Shown: piece by piece, positions 14,301-27,100 of the stretch
Numbering within the stretch: the first letter of the stretch is position 1
Layout: the number at the start of each line of letters is the position of its first letter
DNA from: Mansonella perstans
Lineage: Eukaryota > Nematoda > Chromadorea > Rhabditida > Onchocercidae
Assembly: GCA_037074765.1 (NCBI GenBank)
Contig: JBAMDO010000195.1
Coordinates: forward strand, 1 to 64,000
Direction: 5' to 3'
DNA length: 64,000 bases
Position numbers and translations under genes: made by a program
The notes under the pieces: generated by a model
What the model was told of the DNA's origin: nothing
What the model saw: only the letters and a program-made list of their open reading frames with translations
Databases searched by the model: none

Positions 14301-17000
14301 ATTAATCGTTATTGCAAAAAATATACTATATTTATCGGATTAGTAAGCTATCCGATTCGTCATCCAGACATCTTTTTCTTTGCTCCTTGAATTTCACTTT
14401 CACTCATCAACGATAACATTTGTTTCAGTTTCTTTTTCTCATTATAATTTTACTCTTTTTTCCACACCACTTTCCATAGAAATAAAACTTTCACTTTCAG
14501 TTTTTTTCTGGATATCATGTAATTTTATTGTAATTCATTCAGGATTTCTTCCGGATAGTCGTGGTATACTTCTAATATTTCTCATCCTACAGACGTGATA
14601 AACGTGTAATGTACATATATTTTCATTCAATTATGCTTGTGGAGATTGACCACCGAAATGAAATCCGAAAGTTACAATGCAGAAAAAAGGTGTGGAGACT
14701 TGATTTAATATCTCTGACATGTTCAAATGTATTTCGTGGAATATATTCAAAAAGTTTTTGCCCGGCTCTAAATCATTTACAAACGATTTCAAAATTTTGC
14801 GGTATAAGACTCTTCAATGTTTTGTTGATCAGAAATCAACTTTAAAATTACAACGGACTGGAACGAGATGGAATGACACAATTATTCACAAATCCTTTTC
14901 ATCTTTTCAGGTGCATTTTGGTGTATTCCAGAATTTCTCGTTTTCTGTTTGCTTATTTGTTTTTGCTTTAAATTTCCTGAAAAATCGGTTTTTGATCAGT
15001 AACCAAAGTTCGTAAAAGAGTAGTCCCCAGAATTTAAGATTTTGTACACTCTCAAATATTGAAGATGATAGTAGGTACGTGAAGAAAAGCTAAGATTTAA
15101 AACTTAAAGAAACGGACAAAGCACGGAGGAAATGAAGTCAGGAAAATCTCGAACTTTCAAAAATCAGGCAAAGAGCAGTTTAACAGATATAAATCTTTTC
15201 GGATGGTTAACTTAATCATAGAGCTTGGAAATGTATAGTTTAAAAGCGTAAAGATTGAGAAATTACAACGTTTAGAAAAATTATAGTAAAAGCAAGTTTT
15301 TGAGAGTAATAGACTGCGTGGTAACATGTCTATCCCGTAAAGCATCCTGATCATACGACTGTACACAGAATAAGGCTTCTATGCGAGACTATCAGTCTCA
15401 TGCACACATTATTAGAACTAAATTAATCGTTAAAATAATTAGTAACAATCATATTCTGCATGAATATAACGATGTGACAACGATACCAAACACATCAAAC
15501 GGATGGAAAATCAATAACATTATGTTCTTCACTAAAAAGAAAATCATAGCATGAGTTTATAAAAAGATTTCGAGGAGAGCAAAAAGGAAGTTTCAGGAAC
15601 TAATTATAGAAATTCTATGACTGCTATAAAATCCAATGACAACATTTTGCAAAATTCAATGATTCAATTTCAAAATCAAATTTCACTATGCTCTTCGAGG
15701 ACAAAGTGGAAGCAAGAAAACTTCTTAATACTGAAAACTCTTCACAGGAAGTCTCGATGAGCAAAATATCTTCAGAAATAACTCCAAAGTATGGAAATCT
15801 CCAATTCAATTAGTAATCGAAAACCATAATCTCTACTGGTAGCATAACCCTTGTATCCCTTCCAAAATTCAGTGCGGCATCACATTAAATGGTCTTAAAC
15901 CAAACGAAGGCGTTTGGCTCGTTTCCAAGCTGTGTCTTCAAAAGAGTGAGAAGAGGCAGGAAAATATCCGATGATTGGCATAGGTGGAGGCGCTGTCGTT
16001 TTCAATGTTGGAAATATGCGTGGAATATCTCTCAGATACGACCGAGATTATCCGAAATTTACCCATTTTCTTTCTCTTACTATTCAGAATTCTGCTTCAG
16101 ATCCATTGAGCAACTGAAAGGTTTTTTCTGCAGGAACAACACAGATGCAGAGGAACAGTAATCGTTGAGTGATAGTGGATCATTGCGGAATTCCTGCTGC
16201 ATCGTTCTCATCTTTCATATTTCTAGGAGTCGACGAATAGCATCTTTTAATTTTCTTATCACTCAAGGGCTTGTAATTGCAGTATTAATTTCGATAATGT
16301 CGCATTTGAGTCGAGCAGTTACATGTCCTGGTTAGTGTTAGGATTTCGATTTGTTTTCTGATAGAAAATGATTGTATTTCAGAACGAAAAGCATAGAGTA
16401 CTTCGCAATGGTTATAACTATAACTGAACTGTTGTTACTTCTTATCTCTGTTTCTTATTCATAAAATATTTAGACGTCCTTTGATTTAGACATCCTTTTG
16501 GTCACATATTGCTAAAACTAATCTCATCCTATAATTTTCTGAGATTTGCAGAGACAGAAAGAGAGGAGAAGAGAGAAAAATGATTAATGGTTACTGAAGT
16601 TTTTTCAACTAAATTGACTAGCATGTTTGATTTCTATCTGCTCTTCAGGAAATCCTAGGATAAACTATTTCCCGTGTTATTTGTTGTTCAATAAGTGTAA
16701 TGTAAAGATAATAAGAACCGAATGGAGGATTGTTCAAAATGAATATTACCTAATATATTACTAACTTATCCTTTTCCCGATTTCACATATCAATATCCAA
16801 GTCCTCATGGTAGTTTAGGTTTTTCATTTCTCATTGATTCATTGCATATTTGATGTGATTTAATAATACATGAAATCTGCACTTCATGACAGGTGGTTTT
16901 TTGTCATGCAGATTTTAAGATGTAGATTGACCTCTTATTTGACCTCGCTGGTGTCGCTTTTTTAAAAAAATTCAAGTAATCTGTATTTCTGTGCTTTTTC
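14300..17000. other. Higher-GC region upstream of the WNK gene, no gene assigned
   Basis: From about 14.3 kb the sequence becomes visibly richer in G and C than the spacer before it and resembles the WNK introns that follow. Small open frames occur on both strands but none has a recognised domain or a chain of splice-compatible exons. The most protein-like is 15950-16117 (+), 55 codons, with a glycine-rich start (MIGIGGGAVVF) and then RYDRDYPKF; it lacks a start codon near its 5' end and is preceded directly by TGA. The region may be an upstream non-coding part (promoter, 5' UTR introns) of the WNK transcription unit, or decayed gene sequence. Both are inference. Confidence 0.4.
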
Positions 17001-17002
17001 AG

Positions 17003-17195
17003 GTTTGCTAGTACTGGGTGATGTCGGTTTGAAAGGCAACGTGTAGAGCCGAACTCGTGGGCTCTAACTTTAATTGCTTTCACGTTGTTTTACTGCAGTT
17101 CGCCTCTTCGGGGGCGAATCATCTGTTGATTCGATACAGGGAAGTTTTTAAAGTGGTTCACCTGAGTTCTCGTGGACGTTAACCACTTTCGGACA
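17003..17195 (+). promoter_or_regulatory. Structured 5' leader of the WNK gene (hairpin cluster)
   Basis: Directly before the WNK start codon lie four perfect-stem hairpins. They are TAGAGCC/GGCTCTA at 17044-17066 (7 bp, 9-nt loop), TTCGCC/GGCGAA at 17099-17118 (6 bp, 8-nt loop), CGAATCA/TGATTCG at 17115-17133 (7 bp, 5-nt loop) and AAAGTGGTT/AACCACTTT at 17150-17189 (9 bp, 22-nt loop). The second and third share 17115-17118, so they cannot form together. T-rich AG acceptors at about 17002 (gctttttcag) and 17098 (ttttactgcag) could be cis- or trans-splice sites; the second would place the mature 5' end exactly at the base of the second hairpin. The stems are read directly; a function in translation or RNA stability is inference. 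Confidence 0.5.
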
Positions 17196-20100
17196 ATGGA
17201 GAATAAGGAAGCATCAGCAGAATGTCGGAAAGCCAGTTCGACGCAACCCGGCTACCGTAAGCGTGTAATGCGTCGGGTTAATGAGGATTCACATACCCAA
17301 GAACCAGCAGCCAGGTTAGCTGGTGAATTTTATATTTAATCACTTGTCTTTAATGCCAGCATTGAACATTTCGCAGTCGGAGGAGTTTGTAAATGGGTGT
17401 TATGTTTGTTTAGATAACAAGTATTCTACAGTTTTCGTGATTGCTATCTCAAATGCTTGTTTAATATCCTGCATGCTTCGAGGTTTCTGGTTATGCGTAA
17501 TCCATATTGCAATAGTACTAAAGTCATTTTAAAAATAGATGATGCAAAACGCTAAATGTGTTGTAATTTAATTCCTTGAACAATGCAAACTTTTGAGAAA
17601 GCAGTTTACTTCATATTTTTGTTTTTAATTTTCTGAAAAAACACTTGTTCCCATTCGTTATATATGGTATAAATATAATTTATTATTAAGTCATATTATT
17701 CCTAATGCGAACAATGGATATACATGATTCGAAAAGCTAGCCAAGAAAGTGGTAATAGTAATAATAGATTTCAGTTTTTTCTATACGGAATCGGCAGACG
17801 TGACCTGCAAGCTACTGCTAATCTAAATAAGTGTGATTTACGTACTCATGTAATTATAGAAAGTGCCACTGACTGTCCTTCGAATTATGGAAGAGCTGAA
17901 GGTGTCCATGAGAAACTACAGTATGTTTGGCGTAGAATGTACTGATATCATTCATTTAGTTAAACGCGAGTAATTTGAACAGCGAAGTGCGAGTTGCAGT
18001 TGTTGTTAGGAATAAGTAATTAACTGTAAAAAGAATTGTTGCTGCCTAAGCGCTATTTTTGTTTCTTTGATGACCTAAACATTCAGTTCTGAACAAACCT
18101 CGAAAAACATTGGTGATGCAGCAGAAAACAAAAATCGGTAAATGAAGGAATGAGTGAATTTTTTTTGGCACAGCTAAGCAGTTCTATAGATAGGTACAGT
18201 TGTTTGGCATAGGCTAGCAGATTTAAATTATTGTACCGATGGTTTTCATTCTGTATCTTTTTAATTTCGAGAATGTCAGCTTCAAATTTATAAAGAATTA
18301 AAGCGTTTGGTCTTCGCTAATGCTAATTGCTGAACATCTTTTCGCCACAAATATTACTAGAACGAGTGTTATTCATTTCGGTTCTTTGACTTCGAGGCGA
18401 AAATTATCCAAAAAAACAGCTCAGCTTAAAAAATTGATTTGAAAGAATTGAATGCTGCCTTAGTCACATATAGTGGTGAGTTTGTCTAATGATGATAGTT
18501 TTAAGCCATACAAGAGATATTTCTTAAAATTTGCATAATATGCAAATTCCTTACCGATACAAAATTGTTAGCAAAATTTTTCTCTTACCTCTCAATTCTT
18601 CACTAATATTGTCATGCGGATGTGTCCATCGGAGACGAAGCGGGGTAGACGTACACGTATTGCGAAGTATGTTTCAGCCTTAAATTGTTAATGATCCACA
18701 AATTTCTCCTTTTTGCAAGAGAAAAATTTTGCTCACAGTGTATTTTGTAAAAGTTATGATTAGCTCTGCTTATGAATCACATTCTTGCCCTATTCCACTA
18801 GCATTTCTGTAGATTTTTCTACTTCTGCTGTGGAAGGTGTGATTATTGATTGACGCGCTTAACAATATATATGTTTTTGATGGAGATATTAATCTTCTGA
18901 ACACTAATGCTTTAGTACTTCTGGGAAATCAAAACTGGAAGGACATACGCGTTGATTTTTTATTGTATCAGAATCTGATATGTTTTCTGTAGCATAAAAT
19001 AGAGAAATTGATCATCTCTTATTAATTCACCTTCACTGCTGATTTTATCTATTTGTTTACATAGACAGGACTTTCTGTACTTTGGAAACGATCGTTTACT
19101 GACAGTTGTGCACATGCAACCGTAACTTTTTTATGTTCTGTATGTTTTTTAAATAATGGAAGGTATTGGAAGTTCTGTCAGACATGCCTCTGACTTACTT
19201 TTGAAGGCGAAGAAGCGGTTTAAAGTCGTAAATGTCTATAACAATGTATTATTGATAAAAATTGTTAAGAAGATGGAAAAATTAATCAGATCGTTGATCT
19301 TGTGGAAGAATGCGTATAGGCAAGTGACATTTTTGATTGCTTGGTTGAATGCGCAGAGTTAAACTTCATTTTATTTGTTGTTTGAATTATTATTAACTGG
19401 AAATACCAGGCTGATGTCTGGCGTCTGAAGTGGATGAAGAGGAAATTCGATTTCTAGTGAAAACGACTATGGAAACTTTTGTGTATTCCACTGTTTTCTT
19501 AAGGATTTTTGTTTCATCTCGGACGAAAGATAAAGAGCTGCATGAGGTTTAAGCGAACTCATGGAAATAATCTAAAACACTCCTGAACTAGAGCTCGTGG
19601 TTTTCTAGGATGCTGCATAGGCAGTCTTTGTTCTGGACAAATCAAAATGATATGTGGAAGTATTTGTTACTTGAGTGAGAAATGAGAAGGGCCTATCATT
19701 CTTACGTGTCTCACGCGTAATTTGATGTTTTTTGATAGTGGTTACAATAGAAATAAAAATAATTGGAATGCATATTTGAATTTTACCAACCACTTCCAAT
19801 GAATGTAGAAGTATCTGTTAAGTATATGTTCACCTTAAGCTACTGGTTGTGAATTGATCCAATCTTCCATTATAATATCAGGGCATTATAATACTAATCT
19901 TTGCGTGTATTACTGAGGAACCGTCATCTCTATATTTGCTCATTTTGGTCGCGCTTCGCAGCTTTCGGGATATCGTGGCATTCGTTTTCTCACTGTAATC
20001 AGATTATTCCAAACCTTTGCGTTAAACTTTTCTGTTTAGCAGAGCACAGGGATTTGAGGCATCAGTAGAGGATATTTCAGAATGGTTGGTTCATATTTAT

Positions 20101-21113
20101 TCTAAGCTATTTTACTTTACCATTTTTCAGTTCCGTCTTCCCTTCTTCCTACCATATTTACTCGTTCTTTTCCTGGGTAAGACTAGTCTTTTGTTCCAGT
20201 TACAAATTTAATTTTATTTCGTTATCACTGCCGATCTATCATCACTATTTTACTTGTGTTTTGTAATTTTCTAGCTGAAACGAAAAAGCTAGCTGAAACC
20301 CTAATTTTCTAGCTTAAACCAAAACTGAAACCAAATTCGCTTGCCATCGAGATCAAGGCAACATTGTTCATTTACAAGTCTACTGCTGCAAGCAGTAAAT
20401 TTAGACACTTTCGCTGGAGTTTTACCTCATCCACACCGATTACTATGCTAACTTTTCACTTTTTTTTTCATTTTTTTCTCCGCGGCGGTAAGGAATCTAT
20501 TTACAATTTCACATTTTTCGCAACTTCTTCGACCTTGAAGTTGTGAACAAAAAGTCTTATTATTTTTTTAATGATTTAGAGAATTTCTTGAATTTTTGGA
20601 CTTACATTTTCACAATTATTAATATCTCTCACTTAGGCGACAAGAATATACTTTATCAAGGGACAGTTTAAATGGTTTCAGTTTAGCTGTTGTGATCTGT
20701 TGCTTCGATTTATCTTTTATACTGAATGAAATTGATACAGCTCATAACGAATCGTGCACTAAGTTTCTTGAACAAACCGCTGTCCATTCATCGAGTACAA
20801 TCTCATCTCAAATGATTCATCTTTTAAAAAAATTTTGAATGGGAAGGAAAAAACAGTGAATTAGAAGTTTATCAAACAATTTGTACGTTGGAGGGGGTAC
20901 ATTATGAAAAACTAAAAAAAACTGATGATATATTTGCGTGCCTTCTAGAGGCTTAATGCCTCGGCAATACGAGTTATTCAGTAATACGAGTAACATCCGC
21001 TTAAGCTTATCAAATGTGAATTATCCGAATTACTGTTGAATTATATTGTTGAATCAGCTGAATACTTCTCCTTGTTTATGTTTCTTTTTTTTTTTTTTTT
21101 TTTTTTTTGTGTG

Positions 21114-21177
<64 letters not shown>

Positions 21178-24100
21178 TTGTTCTGGTGAGGATATAATTC
21201 GTGTTATGATTAACTAAATCATAATTTTTAAATAGCTTAGTACGATATTTTTTAGGAACTTGTGTACTGATAAGGAACATACTGATTCATAATCGGTTAT
21301 TTCAGCAGAGGAGCTTTTTTAGAAACATTGGAACTCGTATAAATCCATTTCTATGAAATTTTCTGATACCGGGTCACTATTAGGATGAGATTCCCTTCTC
21401 AGTTCCAGTAACATCACTACCTGATTGTCAAGTAGTTTTGCTTATTTTAAGAATTGCATATGCTCGATGGTTCTTAAAAGTATCCTCGAATATGTTTATT
21501 AAGTGGAGTGAGAAATGACTTTGTTTTATGATTGGCGAACTATTATATGTTGCTAGTTAATATTTTTATTGGCAAGTGAAAAGAAAAATTAGCACAAATT
21601 GGAACATATTTGATGTCAAATAACTTAAAGTCATGGCCATATTTTCTATAATGAACAATAGTAAACATGGTACTGTAGTAAATTCCTTTCTTTTATTCAG
21701 GCTTTCTACCAATCAAATATACTGTGATATATTTCCTTCCTTTTTCTTGCTTCAACAATCTGATAGGACCATTTCACTCGGCGAGTCAATGTTTATTTGA
21801 ATGATGTAGATTACATTCAAAAAACCGTCCAGAGATAAAGCTTAGGAAAAAAAGATTGCTTTTGCAAATCGAGAATTGTTTTATTGCATGAATAGTCAGA
21901 TATAATGCCTGTTTATCATTTTTTTGGTTCTGTATATTTTTATGTATGTGTCCGTATTGGCGCGCACCTTTATACCACATCACTGATGGTAGCAATATTG
22001 ACGGTTCACTGGAATGTCTGATGGGTATAATTTCGAAGCCCATAATTGCTGTTTCTAGTTATCATGTGGAAATTGAGGTGAACTGTTTGTTATTGCTTTT
22101 TTTTTTGCAGTTAGTTATCCAGTGCCTCATTTTGACAGTCCAGGAATTTTTCAATTATGTAATTTATTGCTAATGAAGACCTGTGCATTCATTTTCTTGT
22201 TTACTGCCAAGGAATTCTTTCAGCATTTCCCTTCATTTTTTAACTTCTAAATTTGAAAACCAATGGTCATTTATAAGGACCATTTATATTTCACGCAGAA
22301 GAATTAAGTTTTAAAAATTCTCGCAACTCCTTAACGAACTGCTTTTCAATAATTCTTGGTGTTTTCTAAATGTCTTTTTTTTTTCTAAATGTCGTGTAAT
22401 TTTTTTTGCTGTTTCCGTAACTGCTATGTCGTTGTTTGTCGGCTAGGTTTTGGATTTTTCTTTCATGGAAAAGTTTAGCACGTCCATATATACCGAGCAA
22501 ACCGAAGGAACATAGTGCTGATATGTAGCAGCTAAGAGATCTAAATTGGCGGCAGAAACTGTACTGAATGGTCCTGAAAAGTCCTTATTAAGCCTGGTTT
22601 AGTATTTACCGAAGTACATTATTTTTGTCATACGTCTGATTGGTGTGTCTCCATTCTGACATTGTGAAGAAAATCCAAGCTTAAAGTATCAGAATGATGA
22701 TGGAGTGGAAGTTTAGAAATTCTCGTCAAAATTTAACAGCTTCGAACAGTTGTGGAATATCATGTTGAAAGCTTCATTTCTTCGAAATAAAATCCTTCGT
22801 GGTTGGAAATGTTCATTGTTGGTATCGTTGATGGTACTGTTTCTTGTATTTAAGCCCATAGTTGTAGTTGGTAGCTGGGATTTATGTGTTTAAATTTTTC
22901 GCGAAATTTAGTTTTTGATCTGGAAATTTTACGATATACAATTTAAGTGGTACCTCGAATTGGCTTTCTGGCGAGGAACGATCACGACTGGAAGCTGTAC
23001 AACGGGACTGGCGTCTTTCGAGACCTGCTAAACCTTACTCGGTTTGTTGTTACAATAGTGTTTTTTTCTTTATCCTGAGTACGTTTGAGGAAAATTGCTA
23101 TATAGGTAAGAAGCTATCTAGAAACTGGCAATTTTTCAGATTATTTTTCACAAGGCACACTCGCGAACTTGCAGCGATGTACATTTAATAGAATTTTTTT
23201 GTTGCACGATATGCATTTAATAGAATTTTTTTTCAAAAAAGAAATCGTGAACTGTAAATTGTTCTAAGGAATTTATGTTTAGGTCGAAAAACACTACATA
23301 TTACACGATAACATAAGGGAACAGAATAAACCAGTAAGATAGGATATATGAAAAATAAATGATCTTGCATTAGTAATTAGTAAATGATTTGGTCATAATT
23401 ATTGTATTGTTAATAATTATGTATATTGCGTAAAAGTCATTGAAATGAGGCGGTATTTCTTCATATCATTAGTTCGTATTCAGTGTTATTAAAAATATGT
23501 GCATTTTTGTTTTTGTCTAGCCATGGAGTCGTTACCGAGTAGACCAATCATCAAAACCGTCAGGAACAACTGCACGGGACAACACAGCCGCGCATCATCA
23601 AAGTTTGTTCGAGCGAAACAGGTTTCATGATGTTTCTTTTTTTCGGAAAAGTCGCATTTGTAGAAATCATTTGCAAAAATCGATATTCAAATCCTTAACT
23701 AGAAAATGGATTGAAATGCTAAACATTATGTTGAATATTCTCCGTGTCGGTAGCAAATAAGCTAGTGTTGCAGTGAGACCAAATCTCAGCAACACCGACT
23801 ACATTTCCTGTCAGATTCAACAAACATTATGATAGCCATTTGTTACTGTGATATGAAGAGTATTTTCGCCTTGTTTTTTGTTTTTTCAAGTCATAATAAA
23901 AATCATGGAGAAAAAAAAATGCACTGTTACAGAGTCCCAGCTATTCCATTACTTGCTATTCAGTCCGGTTTTCAAGGAAATGAAAAGAAGATCCACGAAA
24001 CAGTGATTGAGGAAGATGAAAAGAAGAAAATTGAGGAGAACAGTGCGGTGCTTTCGGAAATTCCATCGCTTTTACAGTCGCATGAAAATGAGAAAAAAGA

Positions 24101-27100
24101 TGAAGTATGTATATATCTCCACAAAAGATCTCTCCTAAAACAGGGAAATGGCACAACAGTATAAAATTGTCTTGCCGACAGTATCACATTGCATAACTAT
24201 CGGTTTACACTGTTCAGCTCTTTGGTCATCATCGTCTGACCTGTTGCTATTTTTTCGCATGGGGAGATTTATATTATTCAAGCTAGTAATCTTGTGATAG
24301 TAGTAATTAAAATTTTCGTTGCAATGTCTGACTTATAGCTCGCCCGCCGATTTTTAATATTTAACATTTCGAATTAATTTGCAGTTAGCTCGGACAGAGG
24401 AAAAACAACGGGAAGTCGTGGATGATGACGTTGACGCTGAGGAGGAAAAGCCTATCGACAAATCGCCAGGTAGCACCGGTTATTTTCTGTATTAAATTTT
24501 CGATTTCTTACCCTAAGTGCTGCAGTTTCTTAGTTTCTGAGATGGAATTTCAAGATAAATAATTAGCTTCGAATACAATTAATACCCTGCAGCTTAGGAT
24601 AGATGTGAGAAGTTTAACAACTAAGGCATTTATGTCTGGTAGAGAAACTTGAGCGCTCCTTCATGGAAGTTTTCTGATATATGATTTGGTTTAGATGGAC
24701 GGTTTCTGAAATTTGACGAAGAGCTGGGACGTGGGTCGTTTAAGACTGTTTACCGTGGTCTGGATACGGAAACAGGAGTTGCGGTTGCTTGGTGTGAACT
24801 TCAAGAGAGCAAGCTAAACAAGGCTAGTTCATGTTTTTGACTGAAGAATAGGACAGCTGATATTCTCTTTTTTCTGATTGTTTTGAAACTGTTTCTGCAT
24901 CAGATTTCGATGGATCATCGCCTGACTTTTACCAGTCGGGAATCTTCGTAAAACTTTAATCGTTTCTTGCAGTCGTATGGTTTTCATCACGTACATTATC
25001 TAGGTAAAGTGATAGAAGTTGGAACCCTTTTTTTATTAGCCAAAATGCTGTTTACGTTAATGTAATATTTCCAGATAACTGTTGAAAGTAAGAGTGGTTG
25101 ATTTTTCACATCTTTGTTCTAATTTTGTTTATGGCTTTGTGGCATGGGATTCCGTTCTGCCAGTTTTGAAATCTTAAAAACTCTTGTTTTTCAAACATGT
25201 TTTTAAAATCAATTGACATTGATGTGAAGGATAATTTCTCCCAAAAATAAATTTGTAATCTCAAATGTGTTGAAATTAGGATATTCATTGAATGATATTC
25301 AGCCTTGCTCATCCTTTTTTTCGCCAAAAGGATATTTTGTTCAGGCGGAAAGGCAACGTTTTCGGGAGGAAGCTGAAATGCTGAAGGGTTTGCAACATCC
25401 CAATATTGTACGGTTCTATGACTATTGGGAAAGACAAGATCATGCTGGCAAGAAAAGGTAATCCTTGCTGTTTTTAACATATTTTGGTTGAGCTTATTTT
25501 TGCATCTATGTGTGTCGTAACGGACAAACTTCATATTTCTTAACGAACATTTGATTTATTTCGTGTTTTGGATTGCAGGCAGCAAGAAAATGAATTTTAT
25601 ACTGCCCGTTTGATTTCAGTATAAGCTCAAAAAATATTTTTGATGCATGGCAGCATAAATAATGGTATTTAGGTACATTGTATTGGTGACAGAGTTGATG
25701 ACATCTGGAACGTTGAAAATGTATCTGAAACGGTTCAAACGGATAAACATAAAGGTTGAAATTAATTCTTACATTGAACTGCTGTCGGTAGGACTACAGG
25801 AGAAGTATAATTGGTTGAACATGGAATATGTTAGCTGTATTTCAGGTGCTGAAATCATGGTGTCGGCAAATTTTGAAAGGGCTCTCTTTTCTTCACTCAC
25901 GTAATCCACCGGTAATTCATAGAGATCTCAAATGTGATAATATCTTTATCACAGGCACAACGGGAAGTGTTAAAATTGGCGACTTGGGATTGGCAACGCT
26001 AAAAAATAAATCATATGCTAAAAGCGTTATTGGTAAGAACTACTTTTGCATTTAATCACTATTCATTGTTGAACTATGAAGATGTCTCTGATCCAAAGAT
26101 TGCTCTTTCTGTTCTTTCACTGTTGTTTTTTAATATCTTTACTGATCCATGATGCGTATGTCAAAGGAAATACGCTTAATTATGACTGCTGTAATGAGAT
26201 TATTTCCAGGAACACCAGAATTTATGGCGCCTGAAATGTATGAAGAAATGTATGATGAAAGCGTTGATGTATACGCATTTGGAATGTGCTTACTGGAAAT
26301 GGTTACTGGTGAATATCCTTATAGCGAGTGTCAGTTTCCTGCTCAAATTTATCGTAAAGTTACTACAGTAAGTTTTCTCATGCTGCTTTAATCATGATTT
26401 TGACGGCATTAATAATGTGTTTCGTGGATTTCAAATATTCCGAATGTATTTAAGCAAGTTCAAGCATTAACTCATTTTTCAGAATATATAAGTTCTGAGA
26501 TTTTATTAAACTTAGAGTTGTTTTTTTTTTTCTTTTTTTTTTTAATCACAGGTAAAGATAAATGTTAAATTCGCTCAATGTATGAGCCTGTTCAATGTTT
26601 ATATGAGTAGATTCTGTGAAATAATTATTTATCGCTGCAGGGTGTGAAGCCAGAATGCTTCAGCAGAATACCCCAACAGTATCCTGAAATTCGAGAGATT
26701 ATTGATCGATGTATACGGGTTCGTCGTGAAGAAAGGTATAAAACACTTTGAATATTTCCTGTTTCTCTTAATTCTTTTGAATAAGTTATCTGGAACTACC
26801 AGTTATTAGTTGCTTTTTTTGTTTCACACACATAGCCAGAAAAAGTGTTGAAATTTGGATTATTTTCAGGTCAACCGTGAAACAGTTGTTATCAGATGAC
26901 TTCTTCACGCCAGAAGAGCTGATCGGTATACGGGTTGAAATTAAAAACCGAGATGCAGATCTTAGTGATGTCAATTCTGAAGTAATTTGCATTTTGTGAT
27001 ATGATAATGTTGAGTCTGCGCCATTTCATATGCACTTAACATTACGCTGTGGAATTAGTTTGATCCAGATTTCTTCTAATGAAATTGGAAATCTTCTAGA

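Noticed and set aside
14609..15015. Two overlapping + strand frames that look moderately protein-like
   Set aside because: No recognised domain, no compatible splice chain, and each frame competes with the other.
17044..17066. Idea that the leader hairpins are part of a tRNA or spliced-leader RNA gene
   Set aside because: No cloverleaf, no A/B boxes at the right spacing, no spliced-leader sequence or Sm site.
21041..21280. - strand frame with long Thr-His repeat
   Set aside because: A direct product of the (TG)n microsatellite.
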